A DNA stretch of 13,671 bases, taken from the NCBI GenBank assembly GCA_020441605.1, contig JAGRLX010000299.1:1-13671 (forward strand), written 5' to 3'. The position numbers and the translations under genes were made by a program. The DNA is from Alphaproteobacteria bacterium (lineage in GTDB: Bacteria > Pseudomonadota > Alphaproteobacteria > Rhizobiales > Aestuariivirgaceae). A model generated the notes under the pieces. It was not told where the DNA came from, did no database searches, and saw only the letters and a program-made list of their open reading frames with translations. Positions 6,396 through 13,455 of the stretch are shown here, piece after piece (within the stretch, counting starts at the first letter, position 1; each line of letters begins with the position of its first letter).

Positions 6396-7796
6396 ATGCA
6401 GGTTACCGAAACACTGAGCTCCGGCCTGAAGCGCGAATTCAAGGTCGTGATCAATGCCGATGAACTCGACAAGGAGCTGAACGCCAAGCTCGTCGACCTG
6501 TCCAAGCGCGCCAATATCAAGGGTTTCCGGCCGGGCAAGGTGCCGGTGCCGCATCTGAAGCGGGTCTATGGCAAGTCGGCAATGGCCGAAGTGGTGCAGA
6601 AGACCATCGACGACAGGAGCAAGGAGCTCCTCGAGGAGAAGAAGCTGAAGCCGGCTTATCAGCCGGAAGTAAAGCTGCCCGAGGACGAGGCCGAGGTGAA
6701 TGCCATCATGGACGGCAAGGGCGATCTCGCCTTTTCGCTGGCCTTCGAAGTGATCCCCGATTTTGAGGTTCAGGACCACAGTGGCCTGGAGCTGGTGCGC
6801 CATGTCGCCGAAGTCGCCGAGGATCACATTGACGAAATGGTGAAGCGTTTTGCTTCCCAATCCAAGTCTTTCGAGGAGAAGGACGGCCAGGCCGAGACTG
6901 GCGATCGCCTGACCATCAATTTCGTCGGCACGATCGACGGCACCGCCTTCGAAGGTGGCACCGCCGAGGACGTCGCCCTCGAGATCGGATCTGGCCAGTT
7001 CATCCCAGGCTTCGAGGATCAGCTGGTGGGCGCCAAGGCCGGCGATGACGTGACCGTGAAGGTGACCTTCCCTGAGACCTATGGCGTCAAGGACCTCGCC
7101 GGGAAGCCGGCCGAATTTGCCGTGAAGGTGACCAAGGTCGAGGCGCCCAAGGAAGCGACCATCGACGATGACTTCGCCAAGAAGCTGGGCTTCGAGGACC
7201 TGTCGAAGCTGCGCGACATGGTGAAGGAGCGCATGTCTGCCGAGCTTGGCCAGATGACGGCCATGAAGATGAAGCGCGACGTGCTCGATGCGCTGGACAA
7301 GCTCTACAGCTTCGAGCTGCCCGAGAAGCTCGTCGACGCCGAATTCAACGGCATCTGGAATGCCCTGACTGGCGAGATGAAGCGCGCCAACAAGAGCTTC
7401 GAGGACGAGAAGACGACCGAAGACCAGGCGCGCAATGACTATCGCGCCATCGCGGAACGCCGTGTGCGTCTGGGACTGGTGCTGGGAACCCTCGGCGAAA
7501 AGGAGGGCGTGCAGGTCAACGAGCAGGAATTGCAGCAGGCGCTGATGAACCGGATGCGCCAGTTTCCGGGGCAGGAAAAGCAGGTGATGGACTATTACCG
7601 CAAGAACCCCGGCGCGCTGGTCGAACTGCGCGGTCCGATCTTCGAGCAGAAGGTCGTCGACCTGATCGTGTCCAAGGCCACGGTGTCGGACAAGACCGTC
7701 AGCCGCGACGAGTTGCAGGCCATGGTGCAGGATGAGGATGACGAGATCGTCGGAACTGGCCATGACCACGATCATGAAGGACATGACCACGCCTGA
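6396..7796 (+). CDS. tig: Trigger factor, ribosome-associated chaperone and peptidyl-prolyl isomerase
   Basis: A 466-residue protein that binds ribosomal protein L23 at the exit tunnel and shields nascent chains. N-terminal ribosome-binding domain (about 1-115) with the signature GFRPGKVP at 43-50. FKBP-type isomerase domain (about 165-250): GDRLTINFVGTIDG, the FEGG turn at 185-188 and IPGFEDQLVGAKAGD at 203-217. The helical C-terminal chaperone arms follow (about 255-450). The last 15 residues form a histidine- and aspartate-rich tail (HDHDHEGHDHA), which may bind metal and is not part of the core fold. The ATG at 6396 has only a weak GAG-rich ribosome binding site. It is followed by a strong terminator. 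In most alphaproteobacteria clpP comes next; here it is 5 kb away. Confidence 0.97.
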   Translation: MQVTETLSSGLKREFKVVINADELDKELNAKLVDLSKRANIKGFRPGKVPVPHLKRVYGKSAMAEVVQKTIDDRSKELLEEKKLKPAYQPEVKLPEDEAEVNAIMDGKGDLAFSLAFEVIPDFEVQDHSGLELVRHVAEVAEDHIDEMVKRFASQSKSFEEKDGQAETGDRLTINFVGTIDGTAFEGGTAEDVALEIGSGQFIPGFEDQLVGAKAGDDVTVKVTFPETYGVKDLAGKPAEFAVKVTKVEAPKEATIDDDFAKKLGFEDLSKLRDMVKERMSAELGQMTAMKMKRDVLDALDKLYSFELPEKLVDAEFNGIWNALTGEMKRANKSFEDEKTTEDQARNDYRAIAERRVRLGLVLGTLGEKEGVQVNEQELQQALMNRMRQFPGQEKQVMDYYRKNPGALVELRGPIFEQKVVDLIVSKATVSDKTVSRDELQAMVQDEDDEIVGTGHDHDHEGHDHA

Positions 7797-7812
7797 TCGG
7801 CTCAGGGCTGGT

Positions 7813-7858
7813 CAATGGAATCGGGAAGGGCGGCAGTCATGCCGCCCTTTTTCCATTG
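7813..7858. repeat. Outer inverted repeat enclosing the tig terminator
   Basis: CAATGGAA (7813-7820) and TTCCATTG (7851-7858) are perfect eight-base inverted copies flanking the terminator hairpin. In RNA they could pair and extend the hairpin, with a small asymmetric interior loop, and would involve the last T residues of the terminator tail. Confidence 0.7.
7826..7852 (+). terminator. Strong intrinsic terminator of tig
   Basis: AAGGGCGGCA and TGCCGCCCTT form a perfect ten-base GC-rich stem around a four-base loop (GTCA), continued by three more T. It lies 30 bases after the tig stop and faces the plus strand; the opposite strand has no T-run after the stem. Confidence 0.9.
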
Positions 7859-8010
7859 AAGTGGAAGAATGTTGCGGTTACGCCGACAGGCCACCCTCGC
7901 ACAACCCATTACCCCGTTGAATGCTGGATTGACGCATATGATTGCTGGCCAAGACATCCCCTGGCGAATCCATTAGCCTGCGCCGGAAAGCCTCCTGGAG
8001 AAGACGCAGA

Positions 8011-8925
8011 ATGGCGAAGGATGAAACCGTGACCGCGGGCGTGATCGGCTTGGGGTCGATGGGGTTCGGCATGGCGCAGTCGATGCTGCGCAAGGGCATC
8101 GCGGTGTCCGGTACCGACCTCGACTCCGGTGCGCTCGAACGGCTTCGGGCTGCTGGTGGCGTGGCCGCGCAATCCGCCGCTGAGGCGGCGCGCGGTGTCG
8201 ATGCGCTGCTGACGGTGGTCGTGAATGCCGCCCAGACCGAGTCCGTGCTGTTCGGCGAAGGTGCTGCGGCGGCCGCGATGAAACCAGGTGGGGTGATCAT
8301 TTCCTCCGCCACCATGGCGCCGGATGACGCGCGAAGGCTCGCGGGCCGGGCGGCCGACATGGGCCTCCACTATCTCGATGCCCCGATCAGCGGCGGTGCG
8401 GCAAAGGCTGCAACCGGCGAACTCACCATCATGGCGTCTGGCCCGGCGGAGGCCTTTGCTGCGGCGCGCCCGCTGCTGGATGCGATTGCCGCGACGGTCT
8501 ACGAACTGGGCGATCAGGCGGGCATCGGTGCCGCCTTCAAGATGGTCAACCAGCTGCTGGCTGGCGTGCATATCGCTGCGGCCTGCGAGGCGATCACCTT
8601 CGCTGCCAAATTGGGACTCGACCTTGCCACGGTCTACAAGGTGATCACGGCGTCGGCCGGCAATTCGTGGATGTTTGAAAACCGCGTGCCGCATATCCTG
8701 GACGGCGATTATGCGCCACGGAGCGCCGTGGACATCTTCACCAAGGATCTGGGCATCGTGAGCGACATGGGCCGCAAGGAGAAGTTTCCCTTGCCGGTTG
8801 CCGCAACGGCGCTCCAGATGTTTCTGATGACGGCCGCGGCCGGAATGGGCCGCGACGACGATGCCAGCGTGGCGCGTTTGATCGCCAGAATGACAGGGAT
8901 CGATTTGCCGCCGTCAGCTTCCTGA
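8011..8925 (+). CDS. ltnD: Probable L-threonate dehydrogenase (3-hydroxyisobutyrate dehydrogenase family)
   Basis: A 304-residue cytoplasmic beta-hydroxyacid dehydrogenase. Rossmann motif GLGSMG at 14-19 with Asp36 at the end of strand two (NAD preference), substrate-binding DAPISGG at 123-129, catalytic Lys177 in FKMVNQLLAGVH with Asn180, and KDLGIV at 245-250. The stretches VVVNAAQTESVLFG, SGGAAKAATGELTIMASG and HILDGDYAPRSAVDI follow the L-threonate 2-dehydrogenase (LtnD) subgroup closely rather than the 3-hydroxyisobutyrate or tartronate-semialdehyde enzymes; this is from memory of the subgroup, not from a search. LtnD oxidises L-threonate to 2-oxo-tetronate. The usual partners (kinase, aldolase/decarboxylase, isomerase) are absent from the window, so the role is uncertain. 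The ATG at 8011 follows GGAGAAG at good spacing; an upstream TTG at 7942 is rejected. The 3' end overlaps the convergent gene by 12 bases. Confidence 0.85.
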   Translation: MAKDETVTAGVIGLGSMGFGMAQSMLRKGIAVSGTDLDSGALERLRAAGGVAAQSAAEAARGVDALLTVVVNAAQTESVLFGEGAAAAAMKPGGVIISSATMAPDDARRLAGRAADMGLHYLDAPISGGAAKAATGELTIMASGPAEAFAAARPLLDAIAATVYELGDQAGIGAAFKMVNQLLAGVHIAAACEAITFAAKLGLDLATVYKVITASAGNSWMFENRVPHILDGDYAPRSAVDIFTKDLGIVSDMGRKEKFPLPVAATALQMFLMTAAAGMGRDDDASVARLIARMTGIDLPPSAS

Positions 8926-9870
8926 CCCAGGTCCGGATTCGGCGCAGGCCAGGAGATGGCGCGCGGTGAACAGGTCGAGGTGACCGCCGCCGCAATTCTT
9001 GTAGACAGTGATTTGATCGGGGGATGTCCGCCCCGGATGGCGGCCGGTGCACAGATCGAAGAGATCCGCCACCAGGCGGTCGCGGGTGATTATGCCGCGG
9101 GCCAGGGGCTCGGCCACATCTCCGGAGCGGTCGCAAAATAGTCGTGTGTCGAGGAATATCTGACCGGCGCGACGGATGGTTTCGTCGTCCGACTCGCGCA
9201 TGTGCGGCAGATATGCGCCGACCAGATCGACATGGGCGCCAGGCTTGAGCAGGGCCCCCTTGACCATCGGCGTCGTGGCCATGGTCACACAGGAGATGAT
9301 GTCGGCTTCTGGCAGCGCTGCGTCAACATCCTCCACAGCACGCACCTCGATATCGAGCGCCAGACTTGCGGCCAGGGCCTTCGCACGGGCAGCGTTGCGG
9401 TTCCAGATCAATACACGCCGGATCGATGGCCTGACCGCGCAATGGGCCGCGACGACATTGGGCGCGAGCCCACCTGCACCGCAGATCAGCAGGGTCGCGG
9501 CATCGTGGCGGGCCAGGCAGTCGGCGCCCAGGGCTGAATCCGCCGCCGTCTTGCGGAATGTCATCTCGGCACCATCAGCTGTGAGAAGCGGGGCACCGGT
9601 CTTGCCGCTGAACAGAACCACGAGCCCCTGTATCGAGGGTTCCGGCGGCGCCAGTGATGTGTTGCCGGGAAACACCCCGACCATCTTGACCGCAATGACG
9701 TCGTGCTCGGCCCATGACGTAAGGCAAACGAATTTGTTCTGGTCAGAATCTTCGCGGATTTCACGAAAGGTATCAGGAAGCTTTCCCTTTGCGTGCGCGT
9801 CACGCAGGGATTGGACGAGTCCGGGATAGTCGAGCAGGCGGCGAACCATATTGGCATTGATGTGATGCAT
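8914..9870 (-). CDS. Ornithine cyclodeaminase / mu-crystallin family protein
   Basis: A 318-residue NAD(P)-dependent enzyme. The family includes ornithine cyclodeaminase, lysine cyclodeaminase, alanine dehydrogenase of archaea and delta-1-pyrroline-2-carboxylate reductases. Visible: VKMVGVFPGN with Lys62, TFRKTAADSALGADCLA with Arg106 in the substrate loop, the Rossmann motif GAGGLAP at 131-137, and HVDLVGAYLPHMRESDD with Asp228 at the expected catalytic place. Two departures from the usual pattern: GAGGLAP where most members have GxGxQA, and KNCGGGHLDL near the end where most have KSxGxxxxDL. Exact substrate is therefore open. The start is the ATG at 9868-9870, placed where family members begin; the ribosome binding site is weak. 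It converges with and overlaps the ltnD-like gene. A good -10 sequence lies about 30 bases upstream. Confidence 0.86.
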   Translation of the reverse strand: MHHINANMVRRLLDYPGLVQSLRDAHAKGKLPDTFREIREDSDQNKFVCLTSWAEHDVIAVKMVGVFPGNTSLAPPEPSIQGLVVLFSGKTGAPLLTADGAEMTFRKTAADSALGADCLARHDAATLLICGAGGLAPNVVAAHCAVRPSIRRVLIWNRNAARAKALAASLALDIEVRAVEDVDAALPEADIISCVTMATTPMVKGALLKPGAHVDLVGAYLPHMRESDDETIRRAGQIFLDTRLFCDRSGDVAEPLARGIITRDRLVADLFDLCTGRHPGRTSPDQITVYKNCGGGHLDLFTARHLLACAESGPGSGS

Positions 9871-9900
9871 GATCTGATTCCGGTGATACTTGTTGCCTCG

Positions 9901-9906
9901 ACTATA
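9901..9906 (-). promoter_or_regulatory. -10 element candidate for the cyclodeaminase-family gene
   Basis: The minus strand reads TATAGT, one mismatch to the -10 consensus, preceded by TGA. Transcription would start near 9894, 24 bases before the start codon. The -35 region (T-rich, around 9924-9930) is poor. Confidence 0.4.
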
Positions 9907-10033
9907 TCAGTTCAGTTTGACGCGAAAAATCTCCCGGAAAAGTTGTGATGCGACCGGAGTCCAATCGGGAGGGCGGCCCCAACCTGACATTGGGGAATAT
10001 TCAGATGGCAGATGATCTCCGCGCCGCCAGGGA

Positions 10034-10059
10034 TGCGATTTGATTTGGCTCAAATCGCA
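10034..10059. promoter_or_regulatory. FNR/FixK-type dyad upstream of the secreted protease
   Basis: TGCGATTTGA and TCAAATCGCA are perfect ten-base inverted copies with a six-base spacer. The core at 10040-10053 reads TTGATTTGGCTCAA, nine of ten defined positions of the FNR/FixK anaerobox TTGAT-N4-ATCAA. It lies 104 bases before the protease start codon and about 164 bases before the divergent gene's start. The length and perfection of the dyad make chance unlikely; which CRP/FNR-family regulator binds is inference. Confidence 0.6.
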
Positions 10060-10085
10060 ATGTGACTGGCAGTTCGGCGTGGACA

Positions 10086-10114
10086 TTGCGACACAAGGGG
10101 AGTATTTCTCTACT
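10086..10114 (+). promoter_or_regulatory. Sigma-70-type promoter candidate for the protease operon
   Basis: TTGCGA, a 17-base spacer and TCTACT match the consensus at four of six positions in each box. Transcription would begin near 10121, about 43 bases before the start codon, with the FNR-like dyad centred roughly 74 bases upstream of it, a position compatible with class I activation. Confidence 0.33.
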
Positions 10115-10150
10115 GCAGCTGACATGGGAGAAGCGCGCGCAACAAACAAG

Positions 10151-10157
10151 AAGGAGG
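10151..10157 (+). promoter_or_regulatory. Shine-Dalgarno site that decides the protease start
   Basis: AAGGAGG is directly followed by an ATG at 10158 (no spacing) and by a second in-frame ATG at 10164 (six bases spacing). The spacing makes the second ATG the likely start. Confidence 0.75.
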
Positions 10158-10163
10158 ATGGCG

Positions 10164-12227
10164 ATGTCTTTAATCAGGCAATGCATGTTTGGTGTCATGG
10201 CGATGGCTCTTGGCCTCGCAGGCAGCCAAATGGTTTCAGAGGCCACGGCGAAGGATTTGCCGGGGACTGTGCCCCAGGGAGCCCCGGTGCCCACCGTAAG
10301 GTCACCAGACATGATGTCGCCCGCCGGCCTCAAGGTCTTCTATCGCAAATTTGGCAAGTACCGTGTTTCGGTGGATGCCGCAGGCAGCAACAACGCATCC
10401 CATCTCGTAACGGTGAGGAAGCCCTTTGCTGACGCCAAGGTCGAGAAGGCCTTTCTTCTTGCATCGTCCTATCAGAATGTCGGAATAAGCGGCGGTGACA
10501 TCAGACTCGACGGCAGTCCGGTCACCTGGTTCAGTGCCGTTTCAAATGACATACCGCCCAGCTACCCCGGCTGGTTCTACAGCGTGCTTGGTGATGTCAC
10601 CGATATCGTCAAGCCGAAAGTCGATGCCGCCGGCGTCGGCAACATCAACTTCATCCTGAAGGAAGTGCAGAAGAACAGTAACATCGACGGTGAAATTCTT
10701 GTTGTGGTGTTCAGCACGCCGAGCGTGGTGCAGGAGCGGACGATCGCTCTGATGTTCGGTGCCCAGCAACTGGCCGGCGACGCGTTCCAGATCGACTTGG
10801 TGAATCCGATAGATCCGGCAGCGCCCGGCGCAAAAATGGATATGGGCCTTGGCATTTCCTACAGCTACTGCTGTGCGCAATACAGCGTCATCGATGTGAA
10901 CGGCCAGCGCCTGTCGACGGCTGCGGGCAGTCAGGATGACGGCGGTGGATTCAACGGTGGCTTGATCACCGTCGGTGGTTTGGGGGACAGCAATGCCAAT
11001 CCGCCCGATCCCTTCGCCACGCCGACATCGGTGCGCAGCGACGACGAAGCCTACAATCTGCTGCCTTTCATCAACAAGACGATGACCACCGTTCTGGTAA
11101 ACTCTCGCAACCCGTCGAACGACGACAACATATTCTTCGCCTGGTTCGACATGAGCGGGGAAGGCGACGTCAACAAGGACACCGATGGCGACGGCTTGCT
11201 CGACAAGTGGGAGACCAGCGGTTACGACCATGACAACGATGGCGTCATCGACGTGCCGCTGCATCTGCTTGGCGCCGATCCGATGCACAAGGACATCTAC
11301 ATCGCCTACGCCTGGATGCGCGCCTCCCGCACCGAGACGACATCGCACCAACCGACAAGCGATGTGCTCAGTGCAATCCGTCAGGCGTTTACACGGGCGC
11401 CGGTCACCAATCCGGATGGATTGACGGGAATCCGCGTCCACTTCAAGAACCTGGGCGGTGTGCCGCATGATTCCAATCTCGATCCGGTTTGGACCGAGTT
11501 CGACAACATCATGAATCCGCGGGTGAGCCCGGCAGAACGCAAGATCTATCACCGGCTCCTGAATGCCCATGCCTACAGCAACACGTCGAGCAGTGGGCTG
11601 TCGCGCGGCATTCCGGCCAGTGATTTCATCGAGACCCTCGGCCGCTGGCCGACCAATCCTGGAACCATGAAGCAACGCGCCGGCACCATCATGCATGAGC
11701 TTGGCCATAATCTCGGCCTGCGTCACGGCGGTGTGGACCATGAGAACTACAAGCCCAACCACCTCAGCATCATGAGCTACCTGAACCAGGTGAAGTGGCT
11801 TCTGCGGCGCGGTGTGGCCTGGCTTGACTACGAGCGCTTCGTCCTGCGCAACCTGGACGAAAGCAATCTGAGCGAGCCGGTGGCCCTGGGCCGGGTTGGC
11901 GGCGATGCGCCGATCTCCATCTACGGCGTGCGCTGGTACAGCAGCGGCGTTCTGTTGGAGAAGGCCACTGGGTCCCATGCCAATGTCGACTGGAACAACA
12001 ATGGCGTTGCCACCAACACCGGCGTGGCCGTCGATCTCAACAATTCGGGCGGCAACAGTGTTCTCCGCGCCCGTTTCAACGAATGGGAGAACATCATCTA
12101 TGACGGCGGCGATATCGGGCCGGGCCTGGCGCCTGACAAGAGCAACATGCTCGCCTCGCCGGAAGATCTCGACGAACTGACCTACGAAAAGTTCCTCGAG
12201 ATGGAAAAGGCCGTCAAGGGCGAATGA
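10164..12227 (+). CDS. Secreted metzincin-type zinc metalloprotease with calcium-binding repeats
   Basis: A 687-residue exported protein. Signal peptide 1-29 (hydrophobic VMAMALGLAG, cleavage after Ala-Thr-Ala). Residues about 50-330 form a beta-rich N-terminal region of a kind I cannot name with certainty; it resembles the sandwich domains of bacterial surface proteins. Next come two Asp-rich calcium-binding repeats like thrombospondin type 3, DTDGDGLLD at 339-347 and DHDNDGVID at 355-363. The catalytic domain follows (about 370-600): HELGHNLGLRH at 511-521 supplies the three zinc-binding histidines and Glu512 as base, and SIMSY with Met537 is the Met-turn, together the metzincin signature. 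A second calcium-like motif (DWNNNG, about 609-614) lies near the C-terminus. No autotransporter, PEP-CTERM or RTX secretion signal is seen. The mature protein has only two cysteines, adjacent (236-237). The gene is followed after four bases by a small secreted protein. Confidence 0.87.
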   Translation: MSLIRQCMFGVMAMALGLAGSQMVSEATAKDLPGTVPQGAPVPTVRSPDMMSPAGLKVFYRKFGKYRVSVDAAGSNNASHLVTVRKPFADAKVEKAFLLASSYQNVGISGGDIRLDGSPVTWFSAVSNDIPPSYPGWFYSVLGDVTDIVKPKVDAAGVGNINFILKEVQKNSNIDGEILVVVFSTPSVVQERTIALMFGAQQLAGDAFQIDLVNPIDPAAPGAKMDMGLGISYSYCCAQYSVIDVNGQRLSTAAGSQDDGGGFNGGLITVGGLGDSNANPPDPFATPTSVRSDDEAYNLLPFINKTMTTVLVNSRNPSNDDNIFFAWFDMSGEGDVNKDTDGDGLLDKWETSGYDHDNDGVIDVPLHLLGADPMHKDIYIAYAWMRASRTETTSHQPTSDVLSAIRQAFTRAPVTNPDGLTGIRVHFKNLGGVPHDSNLDPVWTEFDNIMNPRVSPAERKIYHRLLNAHAYSNTSSSGLSRGIPASDFIETLGRWPTNPGTMKQRAGTIMHELGHNLGLRHGGVDHENYKPNHLSIMSYLNQVKWLLRRGVAWLDYERFVLRNLDESNLSEPVALGRVGGDAPISIYGVRWYSSGVLLEKATGSHANVDWNNNGVATNTGVAVDLNNSGGNSVLRARFNEWENIIYDGGDIGPGLAPDKSNMLASPEDLDELTYEKFLEMEKAVKGE

Positions 12228-12231
12228 CGCA

Positions 12232-12660
12232 ATGCGCGGGCTTCGGCATGGGTTGGTCTGTGCCGGAGCCCTTTTTGTCCTTGGAGTTCCGTTGACGGCA
12301 TTTGATGCCTCCGCCCAAGATGACGGAATGACCTGGGAGGAATACCAGGCCTCCACCCCTGCGGCGCCATCCAATCTTCGGCTCCTGAGAGACGCCGATA
12401 ATCACGTCTACCTCTTCTGGGATCTGCCGCCGGTCCCACCCACCGGCCTCAAAACGGCTTATGATCCGGTCATCGCGGGTTTCAGGGTTTTCAGGATCGC
12501 CGGCCAGACAGATGCCGCTGAGATTGGCACCAGCAGGTCGACTGTCTTCTTGCTCGACGCTGGTTCCATGATCCCCGGTACGCGCCTTGCGGTGGCAACC
12601 GTCCAGCGCTCCGGCCACGCCAGCGAGTTGTCGGCGGAACTTGTCGTGCCCGCGCGCTGA
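12232..12660 (+). CDS. Small secreted protein with a fibronectin-III-like domain
   Basis: A 142-residue exported protein. Signal peptide 1-28, cleaved after Ala-Ser-Ala. A short linker (DDGMTWEEYQ) precedes one domain at about 45-140 whose pattern follows fibronectin type III: APSNLRLL, then HVYLFWDLPP, IAGFRVFRI, EIGTSRSTVFLLD, and a final TRLAVATVQRSGHASELS. There are no cysteines in the mature protein and no catalytic motifs. It begins four bases after the protease stop, so the two are co-transcribed and probably made together. A dedicated inhibitor, chaperone or targeting partner of the protease is an attractive idea because small secreted proteins beside bacterial metalloproteases often are inhibitors, but nothing in the sequence proves it. 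Confidence 0.8.
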   Translation: MRGLRHGLVCAGALFVLGVPLTAFDASAQDDGMTWEEYQASTPAAPSNLRLLRDADNHVYLFWDLPPVPPTGLKTAYDPVIAGFRVFRIAGQTDAAEIGTSRSTVFLLDAGSMIPGTRLAVATVQRSGHASELSAELVVPAR

Positions 12661-12691
12661 GCAGGAGGCCTTAACCTTCGTGCCGTTCCCC

Positions 12692-12720
12692 CTTCCATCT
12701 GCCCGGCTGGTCACCTATCT
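12692..12720 (+). promoter_or_regulatory. Heat-shock (RpoH) promoter candidate for clpP
   Basis: CTTC (12692-12695), an 18-base spacer and CCTATCT (12714-12720) match the alphaproteobacterial RpoH pattern CTTG-N17/18-CYTATNT except for one base in the -35 part. A sigma-70 reading in the same place (TTCCAT, 17 bases, TATCTA) is also possible. Transcription would start near 12728, about 32 bases before clpP. Heat-shock control of clpP is well known, which supports the call. Confidence 0.5.
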
Positions 12721-12759
12721 AGAGATCGTAATTTTCAACTGATTCACCGGGAAAGCTCC

Positions 12760-13392
12760 ATGCGCGATCCGATTGACACGCTTACCACAGGCGCCTTCTG
12801 GCCCTCCGTCATTCAGCAGGAATCACGGGGTGAGCGGGTCTACGACCTGCCGTCGCGCCTGTTGCGTGAACGGATCATATTCATCACCGGCCCCATCGAC
12901 GATACCGTGGCGGCCTCGATCTGCATGCAGCTGCTGTTCCTCGAGGCCGAGAATCCGAAGAAGGAAATCTCAATGTATATCAACAGCCCGGGTGGTGTCG
13001 TCACCTCGGGATTGTCGATCTACGACACCATGCAATTCATCCGTTGCCCGGTTTCGACCACGGTGATGGGCCAAGCCGCCTCCATGGGGTCGCTGCTTCT
13101 GGCCGCCGGCGAGAAGAACATGCGCTTCGCGCTGCCCAATTCGCGCATCATGGTGCACCAGCCGTCTGGCGGTTACCAAGGGCAGGTGACGGACATCCTG
13201 ATCCATGCCCGCGAAGTGGAGGGGCTCAAGCGCCGCCTCAACGAAATCTATGTCCATCATACGGGGCGCAACTACAAGGAAATCGAGGACGCGCTGGAGC
13301 GCGACAACTTCTTCACCGCCGAGATGGCGCGGGAGTTTGGCCTGATTGATCGGGTCCTCGAAAAACGGGTGATGCCAGCCGAGGAGAAGTAA
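12760..13392 (+). CDS. clpP: ATP-dependent Clp protease proteolytic subunit
   Basis: A 210-residue serine protease subunit that forms the double-heptamer chamber used with ClpX or ClpA. The catalytic triad is visible at standard spacing: Ser108 in GQAASMGS, His133 in [10 protein letters not shown] and Asp182 in ERDNFF. Handle and core motifs INSPGG (75-80) and the [14 protein letters not shown] stretch LSIYDTMQF are intact. The N-terminus up to [13 protein letters not shown] is typical, with a short leader likely removed by self-processing. The start ATG at 12760 has a GGGAAAG ribosome binding site. The length is normal. It is separated from clpX by about 200 bases with its own promoter-like signals, and from tig by the inserted gene block, which differs from the usual order. 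Confidence 0.97.
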   Translation: MRDPIDTLTTGAFWPSVIQQESRGERVYDLPSRLLRERIIFITGPIDDTVAASICMQLLFLEAENPKKEISMYINSPGGVVTSGLSIYDTMQFIRCPVSTTVMGQAASMGSLLLAAGEKNMRFALPNSRIMVHQPSGGYQGQVTDILIHAREVEGLKRRLNEIYVHHTGRNYKEIEDALERDNFFTAEMAREFGLIDRVLEKRVMPAEEK

Positions 13393-13440
13393 GGCCGGTG
13401 CAAGGTGTGGAGCGGCGAGATTGCAATCAGGAGTGGTGGC

Positions 13441-13455
13441 AATCAATTCTTGATT
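13441..13455. repeat. Inverted repeat in the clpP-clpX spacer, possible operator
   Basis: AATCAA and TTGATT are perfect six-base inverted copies separated by TTC. The right arm coincides with the candidate -35 box of clpX. A perfect palindrome GATTGCAATC at 13419-13428 lies just upstream. No T-run follows, so it is not a terminator of clpP. Confidence 0.4.

Noticed and set aside
6321..7790. A long open frame (489 codons) on the minus strand antisense to trigger factor
   Set aside because: It is the mirror of a real GC-rich gene. Its translation is full of His and Leu with no recognisable domain, and tig on the other strand is unmistakable.
9977..9995. CCCCAA/TTGGGG hairpin upstream of the protease, considered as a terminator
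   Set aside because: Perfect six-base arms but no T-run after it and no gene ending nearby on the plus strand; left as a possible minor structure.
10542..12374. A 610-codon open frame on the minus strand across the protease
   Set aside because: The plus strand encodes a clear signal peptide, calcium repeats and a metzincin site. The minus-strand product is compositionally odd and starts without a ribosome binding site.
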